A DNA stretch of 64,000 bases from Pegoplata infirma (Eukaryota > Arthropoda > Insecta > Diptera > Anthomyiidae), in the NCBI GenBank assembly GCA_963921195.1, contig OY992536.1, positions 322,727,038-322,791,037 of the forward strand, given 5' to 3'. A program made the translations under genes and the position numbers. This document shows, piece after piece, positions 57,374 to 64,000 of the stretch. The notes beneath the pieces are model-generated. The model saw nothing but the letters and a program-made list of their open reading frames with translations, was not told the DNA's origin and did not search any database. Position 1 is the first letter of the stretch; every line of letters starts with the position of its first letter.

Positions 57374-59060
57374 ATTAGGTTAGGTTAGAACACGTAGACT
57401 CTAAGGTCCGTTGTGATACCACTGGACTGTAATAGGTTTCCGTGCTGGGCGCTGCGGTTAAACGAAATCAGAAAGATCGTGCAGCTCCCTAGATCCCAGT
57501 GAAGCAAGTCTCTGACCAAAAAGACATCTCTCCTCTTGAAAGCGATATCAGCTCACTTGTGCGCTTCTGATTCTGAAGGCCAAATCTGTCGTGTTATCTC
57601 ACACGTCCATCCATTTGCCCATCTTTGATTAGTCTTCGTCGCAGAACAAAACCGTAGATTGTGTTTGCAAGTTTCTAGAGGCATACCAACACATTCCAAT
57701 TCTGTTGGGACCTGTAAGGTAGTTCCCATCTTGCAAGCGAATCGGCTTTGCAATTTCCTGGAATGTCTCTGTGCCCTGGGAGCCATATGAGTCGTATGTC
57801 AAATTGCTAAGTCACTTTTTAAATCACAAATAGATTTAAAAAACTTTTATGAGTTTAGCGGACCATATTACATATACAAAAAATATCCGATAAACTCATA
57901 AAAGTTTTCAATTTTAAGCTATTTTTAATTGGTAAAAAACATTTTTTTGTGTGGGACCATATGACCCCATGTCGACAAGAGTTAATGATCTCTTAAATTT
58001 TAATGAGAATACCTTTAATAGGAAAATATGACATAATTTGTAAAAAATGTTTAAAATATAGAACAATATAGCAAAAAAAAAATTATGAAATAAATTTTTT
58101 GAAAATATCGTAAGTTGAGATTGGTCCACACGCCGTTCAAGAATTTCGTATTTTTTGGTTTTAACGGTTTGGAATCCTTGTGTAGTCTATTTTCCAAGTC
58201 GGAAAGAAAAAAATCATATTTTGCAATTTTAATGCGTTTTTTTACATAATTGCAAAAAGTAGCTTTTCGGGTTTCTCCAAAATGTAAGCATACTTTTCCA
58301 CCTCTGGTTTTTGGAGGTTAGCGATATCGTATTATGCTGATATTTAAAATCTAAATAGATGTGATTAACAAGACCACATAAAATCCAAAATTAAGTAGAT
58401 CTGATGAAATTTGAATTATTGACAATTTTTTAAAAAAATGCTCTTTGGCTTAAAAAAGTGTAAATTTCAACGCCGGTGGGGGACCCCAAGATGAAGTTCG
58501 ATCTTCCTGAAATTTAAACCACATCGTTTTGGCATCTATTTTTACCAATCCCGCATAGCGCCCAAGCGAAATTCGTGAAAAAGCATTTCTCGATCCGCCC
58601 TACTACCCAATATGTCCAATGGTATCAGGTGAAGGAGGATTTCTAATGCAGCCGTTGGTGTAGTACGTGTAGTACGTGTAGAGCACCAGATATGCACATC
58701 GACGTCATTCTCAGTACCTTCGTGATGAAGACACAGTTTCCTTTTGTCTCTAAATCAGATTGCCAGACAATGATTCCATACAGCAGAATTGGACGCACCA
58801 CCGCTGTATAAATCATGACATTAGGGCTAAAGTCGCAACTTTTCCAATGACTTTTTTTACAAAAATATAAATCAATCGTTGCTTTTCTCACTATAACTCA
58901 CTTTCCTCAATATTCAACTTCCTTTCTAGAAATACACCAAGATACTTGGATCCATGTGAGAAGCTGATTTTAGTGCCGTCCAGAGAAATAGGATCAAAAG
59001 CAGGAACCTTATTTTTCCTTATGAACAAAACAAGCTCTGTTTTACTCCTAGAAGAGTTGG
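57374..59060 (-). pseudogene. Decayed non-LTR family A copy 3, interrupted
   Basis: The minus strand 3' part (57374-57825) carries the C-terminal region and starts, on plus, with 'ttaggttaggttagaacacg' (CCTAACCTAA tail). The 5' part (58610-59060) has the RT thumb YTAVVRPILLYGIIVW (58800-58750) and the region before it. The RNase H portion is missing and a fold-back fragment lies between. Confidence 0.7.
57828..58602. mobile_element. Partial fold-back element (one arm plus centre)
   Basis: 58602 back to 57900 matches the right arm and centre of the element at 4434-7198 (end TAGGGCGGATCGAG on minus). It preserves the centre ('gtatatgtaatat' joined to 'ggtccgctaaactcataaaa') without the 1.1-kb hAT insert. 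The second arm is cut after about 50 bp. It serves as the empty-site reference for the nested hAT. Confidence 0.8.
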
Positions 59061-59127
59061 ATAGCAGTATTCCCTATAGAAATTGTACCTAAATTGAGAT
59101 TTATTCTCAGTTAGCTACCCAACTCTT
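59052..59127. repeat. Short inverted repeat
   Basis: AAGAGTTGGATAGC at 59052-59065 and its complement with one change at 59114-59127, with a second small hairpin ('aattgagat'/'ttctcagtt') inside. It may be a very small MITE. Confidence 0.5.
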
Positions 59128-60484
59128 TTATATAATGTCATGCACCAATGCTTTTAAAAGAGAATACAAAAATCTGTTATAAGAGAAATAAATATAATTG
59201 TTTCTTTGCAATCAAAAATTCTATTAGTTCTAATAGTTTTATTCATCACACTTGGTACCCGTTTTTACAGTGTATGAAATATTTGTTGCTTTAAATGTGT
59301 ATGTGATAATCTATGTATGTATATTATATATATTTTTGTTGATTTTTGCTGATGTATGCGCATTATTAATCCAATTACAACATGGGACACATAAAATCAC
59401 TTAATCGCTTGGAATTGATTACATTTTGTTTGTTATAATGGGTGGGTGACCAGTATGGAGGGAGAGAGTATTATTTTACTGTTTTTAGTAGAGTTTAATT
59501 GAATTTTAATAACCTTATAAAATACATAGAAACAAAATATTGTTGATAAAACTTACATGCCCAGAAAACATTTTTTTGAATCAGTTCTCACATCGTCTAT
59601 GTTTAAGAGTTTCCTCTAGAACTCCTTCTGTAGAACATCCCTGCCGGAATAGTGTGTCTCTCGATATGAAATCACATATCCCGTGTCTGGTAAAAACGGA
59701 CATACCACTAAAATGTCTGTCACGTGATAGGTGAAAATTGGGCTTATAAGTGTCTTGAAATGACTTATCCCGTGGCCGAAGACAATAGAGAATATCAAAA
59801 TTTTCAAACTTATGTGGTACGAATTTGAGGTCAAATGGATTAAATTAACCCGTGGCGCCTGCGTTCAAAGTTAAAAAAAAATGAAAAATATGTCTTTTGA
59901 TACATCATTTTTATTAATTTTGATGCACTAAACACGACTACAAAAAAAAAATAAAAATCGGTTAACCGGTTTTCGAGATATTGCTATTTCAAATTTGGGA
60001 AAAATCACAGTTTTTCCTGAGAAATTTTTAAAAAAATATCTCAAAATAAAGCTTGAGACAGTATTTCATCTAAACATAATTTTAGCCAAATTCAATCATT
60101 TTAACCCATGGAGCCCTTCAATTAAAGTTTTTGATTTTTTTTTTGGAAAATTTCCACCAATATTTTGGATTTATAAAAAGTGAACAAATAAAATAAAATT
60201 ATATTGCGAATATGAATATCAAATGATTTTGGAAATCGGTCTAGCTTTTTCGTGATATCAATATTACAATAGAACCGAATAGTGAAGTGTTCCTCAAAGA
60301 CAGATCCAGTGACATATCACAAGTGATGTATCCGGGGTAAAGATATTTTTTCACAAAGGTGACGGATGTTTTAATATAAAAGATGTACGGTGTGTTATAG
60401 GTCACATTGGGTAGTTCTGTGATCTGTCACAAGGTGGTTACATTTGTGATGAGTTCAGAATTTAATTCTTAACTGTTTCACCTG
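59128..60484. other. Gene-free stretch
   Basis: AT-rich. Blocks starting 'ttaacccgtgg' (59846) and 'ttaacccatgg' (60101) are weakly similar direct repeats. The frames at 59540-59834 and 59995-60183 have no recognisable domain. Confidence 0.5.
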
Positions 60485-60943
60485 TACACAGAAAGAATTT
60501 GAAATGAATTTCAATCACAAAAACGCGGATTCAATCAATTTTTTGATTGAAATTCCTCCAATCAACAAAATTGTTATACCAATCATCAAATTGTTGGTGA
60601 TTAATTAAATATTTTTTCAATAACATTTTTTTTTCAAATTTTGATCAAAAATTTGATAAGTTTTTTATTCATAGTCAATCAAAATAATGATTGATTTAAC
60701 GAATGAATTGTAAGCTTGTGATAAAGTTATGAAAAAATTCATCTTTTTTGCTTTTAAATATGTTGCCAATTATAACAAAAAGTAAAACCCGATTATTTTT
60801 TATATTTTTTAAATAATCTATTCAAATTAATTAAAGCGAAAAAAATTTGGTATGTTGAAAATTTGTAATTCGACACTTAAAGAAAATAACAAAGATCAAA
60901 ACATTGATTGACTCATTTAAATTTTGTTGATCAATAGATTTAA

Positions 60944-61798
60944 GGCGACCAGATTTTGAAAATAAAAATAGAGGACATAAAGAAAAAAAGTAAAAAACTA
61001 TTTGAATTCAACATTTTTACATATTTTACAGACAAATTTACATTCACACCAAGCGGTGGTCATCACCTTTTTAACGATGTATTAGTAAAAATCACACAGA
61101 AAATGTCAAAGTTTAATTTTCAGTAAAATTGAATTGAAAAGCGTCAAACAACTAACATAAACATCTCGATATCACGAGTCTGTGTTTAGATTTTTAAAAT
61201 CTTTTAATGCCGAAAAAATTTATTGAATTTTTTATTCATGAAAAATACAAGTTGTGAACCCTTTTTATGCGGTTTAGCTCACGATAGATTATCGCTAGAA
61301 CACAAATATTTTGGGAATCATAAAAAATGTCAAAGTTAATTTTCGTGGGAGGGTACAACTTTAACCTTTTTTTGCCCATATAAGGTGAGTCAGTCTGATA
61401 CCCTGTTCTCACGTACAGCTAAAAACCATTTTTAGCAACATTTTCTGTCAATATACTGAAATAGAATAAAGATAGTGCTAAAAATATTGGTGCTAAAAAC
61501 GGTTATTGGCTGTACGTGAGAACAGGGTATAATACACGTCCATCCAACGAGTTGTACAACAAGAAAATTCAGTGTATGGCCACTTTTACAAAAAGAAAAT
61601 TCAGTAGCAGTATGAACAGAAGAAGCACGGTGCGACATTTTCCAAACGAAACACAAATATTTATCATGCTTTTAAAAATAAAGAGGACAAAGAGTACAGA
61701 GTTTGAAAAAAAGAGTACAGAAAGAGGACACAAATTTTATAGAGTACAACCAGTTAAAATAGAGTATTGTCCTCTAAAAAAGAGTACGTATGGTCACC
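60944..61798. mobile_element. Nested element, TTAA-flanked, GGYGACCA ends
   Basis: Ends GGCGACCA and, from the right, GGTGACCA, each next to TTAA. Subterminal 'agaggaca' boxes are inverted. The 10-bp string AATAGATTTA occurs at 60933-60942 and again at 61801-61810, so a 9-bp duplication (AATAGATTT) with AAGGYGACCA ends, as in Mutator-like elements, is an alternative to a TTAA target. Confidence 0.7.
61401..61527. mobile_element. Innermost TA-flanked MITE, 127 bp
   Basis: Perfect 19-bp inverted ends CCCTGTTCTCACGTACAGC, continuing with few differences to about 37 bp. TA on both sides (61399-61400, 61528-61529). Its integrity suggests it is the youngest of the three nested elements. Confidence 0.92.
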
Positions 61799-61845
61799 TT
61801 AATAGATTTAATTAAAAATTTTTAGACAACAATTCTTTGTGTGTA

Positions 61846-62670
61846 TCGCAAACAGTTTGTAGAACATTCTGTGTCAGTAGAACAGTCTGTGTCTTCTTTC
61901 TGTTGATCAAAAAATGTTAGCTGGGTTTAGTTATTGTCACTACATTAGGCATTTGTGATTTTATCATTTTTATTTATTATCATAAAAATTAGAAATTTAA
62001 TTGGTAATTTAAAAAGAATACTGACATCTAAACATTTCATTGAAACAAATTGATTGCATGTATTTATAATAAAAAATAAAATTACAATTTTTTTAATTAA
62101 ACAAATTTATGCAAAATCGTGAAAAGTGTTGTCTTTTGTTTTGTAATTGATCACAACATTTTATTAATTTCACTTATTCATCCCTATCACCCCCTTTGTT
62201 TGGTAAATTCCCCTTGTTTAATATTCCCACAACGTTTTACATGGCAAATAACAAAACGTATGCTGATGATGATGACGATGATGATGGACTATTTGATTTA
62301 ATTAAAAAATTATGGGATTACAAGTTAGACGCAATATAAATGCAAATTTTTCTACTTACGTGTATAGATGTAATAAAAAAATATTTATAATATTAAATTA
62401 CCACCTCAATCTTGGCAAGTGGGAATAGACTGACTACAAACGGACGGATAGAAAATTGCACTAAATAAAAGTGTGCTTTCTGTATTCTGTTGTTTGTTCT
62501 TAAAAGACTTCTTTCTAGATAGTTCCCACCTATTATTAATTTATGTATATATGGTTGTTTACCGTAGACAGAATTTTAAAAGAATTAAATCTTAAATTTT
62601 TTAAGTGAAATAATAAATGATATATTGCTTTTTTTTCCATGGCTTTTACCAAAATGTAAGCAGTAGATTT
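61846..62670. other. Gene-free stretch with a GAT microsatellite
   Basis: (GAT)n at 62262-62286. No recognisable coding domain. Confidence 0.55.
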
Positions 62671-62672
62671 TA

Positions 62673-63558
62673 TTCACACCCCTCTTCAAGCAAGTTTAGG
62701 TTGTGCCAAAATGGTGACAAGAACGAGTAATGGCATTTCACTCCTCTTTATTTTGAGCCTTAAAAATCGTTAACAAGAAAATCCTAGCGGATCCTGTTTT
62801 CGAGTTATTACTAAATAATTAATAACTGTTCGACAACAAAAACCACCCAGTGAAATATCCAACTAATTCTGATAGATTTTGTTCTCCTGATTCTAAATCT
62901 GCCATCCATTTTTTTCTATCACACACCGTTTTTGAGATATTCGCTGTTTAAAATTAAAAAAACCAATAATTTCGCAATTTTGGGGGCCACTGTTATGTTG
63001 CTTCCAATAAATTGGACTTGATTTCATATAAATTAGACCTCCTAATTCCAAAACTGCAATCCAAATTTTTCTAGCATGTTCCGTTTTCGAGATGGTTGCG
63101 TTGGAGTTTTTAACGGGGAAAAATGATTAAATGCGAATATCTCGAAAACCGAACTTGCTAGACAAATTTGGATTGCAGTTTTGGAATCTGGAGGTCCATT
63201 TTATATGAAATGAGTTCCTATTTTTGGAAGAATATATAACAGTGGATCACCAAGAGTGCGAAATTATGGAGTTTTTGACTTTTTATTAGCGAATATCTCA
63301 TAAACGTTAGGTGTTAGAAAAAATTGGATGGCTGATTTGGATTCAGGAGATCAAAATCTATAAGAATTGGTTGGATATTTCACTGGGCGGATTTTGTTGT
63401 CGAACAGTGCAATTATTTAGCCATAACTCGAAAATAGAATTAGTTAGGACTTTCGTGTTAACGATTTTTAAATTTCGAAATAAAAAGGAGTGATATGCCA
63501 TTACCCGATTTTTTCACCATTTTAACACAACCTAAATTTGTTTGAAATGGTGTGAGTA
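62673..63558. mobile_element. Long palindromic element, ~430-bp arms
   Basis: Left arm 62673-63105 and right arm 63115-63558 are inverted diverged copies with landmarks 'tttaggttgtgccaaaatgg', 'taatggca.ttcactcct', 'gttcgacaacaaaa' and 'aaactgcaatccaaat'. Ends CACACCCCTCTTCAA and, from the right, CACACCATTTCAAAC. Non-coding. No clear target duplication. The arms contain repeated 'tttcgagat(at)' motifs. Confidence 0.78.
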
Positions 63559-64000
63559 TTGTCTTTCAAGGGAAACAGGAAATAAAGGGAGTTCAGCAGT
63601 ATTTACATGGAATTGCGACGGTCTTTAGACATAATTGCTACTCTACAGAGTTTTTTGTGCAGGTCGTAAAACAAAAATTTTAACAAATCGACTGTTAAAC
63701 TAATACAATAATTTGAAAATAAAATGACTCAAATATTTTTGATCTCAGGACTTTCAGGTATTTAGCGATCAAGTTCTACGAGTAAAGAGCAGCAAAAATT
63801 TCTTTGGAATTTTTAGTCGTGTAGGCTATACTTACCGAGATATTTGATTTAAAATTGGGTCTTCACGTGGATAAAAAAGTCTGTTCCAATTTTTTTTTGT
63901 GTTGTCTTTCTTTTGAACATTTTCTCCGTTTTGCTCTATCCTGCTTAGTTTTTGAGATGTCGGCATTATAAATTTTTAGTGACAAAAAAAAATTACGAAA
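63559..64000. other. Gene-free stretch to window end
   Basis: AT-rich; 'cgagatatttgatttaaaa' and 'tttttgagatgtcgg' resemble motifs in the palindromic element before it, so another relative may begin here and continue beyond the window. Confidence 0.4.

Larger units (their letters stand above)
60487..61843. mobile_element. TA-flanked inverted-repeat element, outermost of three
   Basis: TA at 60485-60486 and 61844-61845. Ends CACAGAAAGAATTT and, from the right, CACACAAAGAATTG. The left interior is rich in 'caatcaa'/'ttgattg' palindromic motifs. Most of its length is a second element at 60944-61798. TA duplication suggests a Tc1/mariner-type MITE. Confidence 0.65.

Overview
The window looks like intergenic or long-intron DNA from a higher dipteran, most likely a calyptrate fly (blowfly or house-fly group). 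This is inferred from the strong AT bias, INE-1/DINE-1-like elements with (GTCY)n cores and terminal hairpins, many decayed RNase H-bearing non-LTR retrotransposons, and opa-like CAA/CAG tracts. No complete host gene can be supported. The only host coding candidate is a possible 55-nt internal exon at 56130-56184. Almost all open frames longer than 60 codons are repeat shadows or pieces of decayed reverse transcriptase/RNase H genes.

Layout. 1-1955: a minus-strand Helitron cut by the window edge, with a 16-bp satellite and a ~146-bp tandem repeat. 2355-4239: two INE-1/DINE-1-like elements, one carrying a hAT MITE. 4434-7198: a fold-back element with ~0.7-kb arms and a nested hAT element. 8756-13915: a composite inverted-repeat block with a DINE-like element, a hAT MITE, palindromes and a CACTG palindromic MITE. 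14230-21160: decayed non-LTR pieces on both strands, a 21-bp minisatellite, a DINE-like element and a tRNA-like head. 21872-22071: a 200-N assembly gap. 22490-31224: a large 36-bp palindromic satellite, homogeneous in its core and decayed outward, interrupted by MITEs, DINE-like elements and a non-LTR copy split by a hAT element. 31225-32441: one DINE-like family nested in another. 34640-37330: non-LTR pieces with a fold-back hAT element and a retro-insertion flanked by a 12-bp duplication. 39740-45360: non-LTR copies and a TA-flanked MITE made of TTGCGTCG motifs. 45677-48852: an end-to-end non-autonomous Helitron with both termini readable. 49421-59060: further non-LTR copies, one tandemly duplicated and carrying a MITE whose empty site survives in the sister repeat. 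60487-61843: a three-level nest of inverted-repeat elements. 62673-63558: a long palindromic element.

The elements do not form a pathway; the window records successive insertions. Five hAT-type insertions keep perfect 8-bp target duplications and a sixth keeps 7 of 8, so the relative order of many events can be read. At least three non-LTR families end in short CCTAA-type tails, which is notable because Diptera are thought to have lost the TTAGG telomere repeat.
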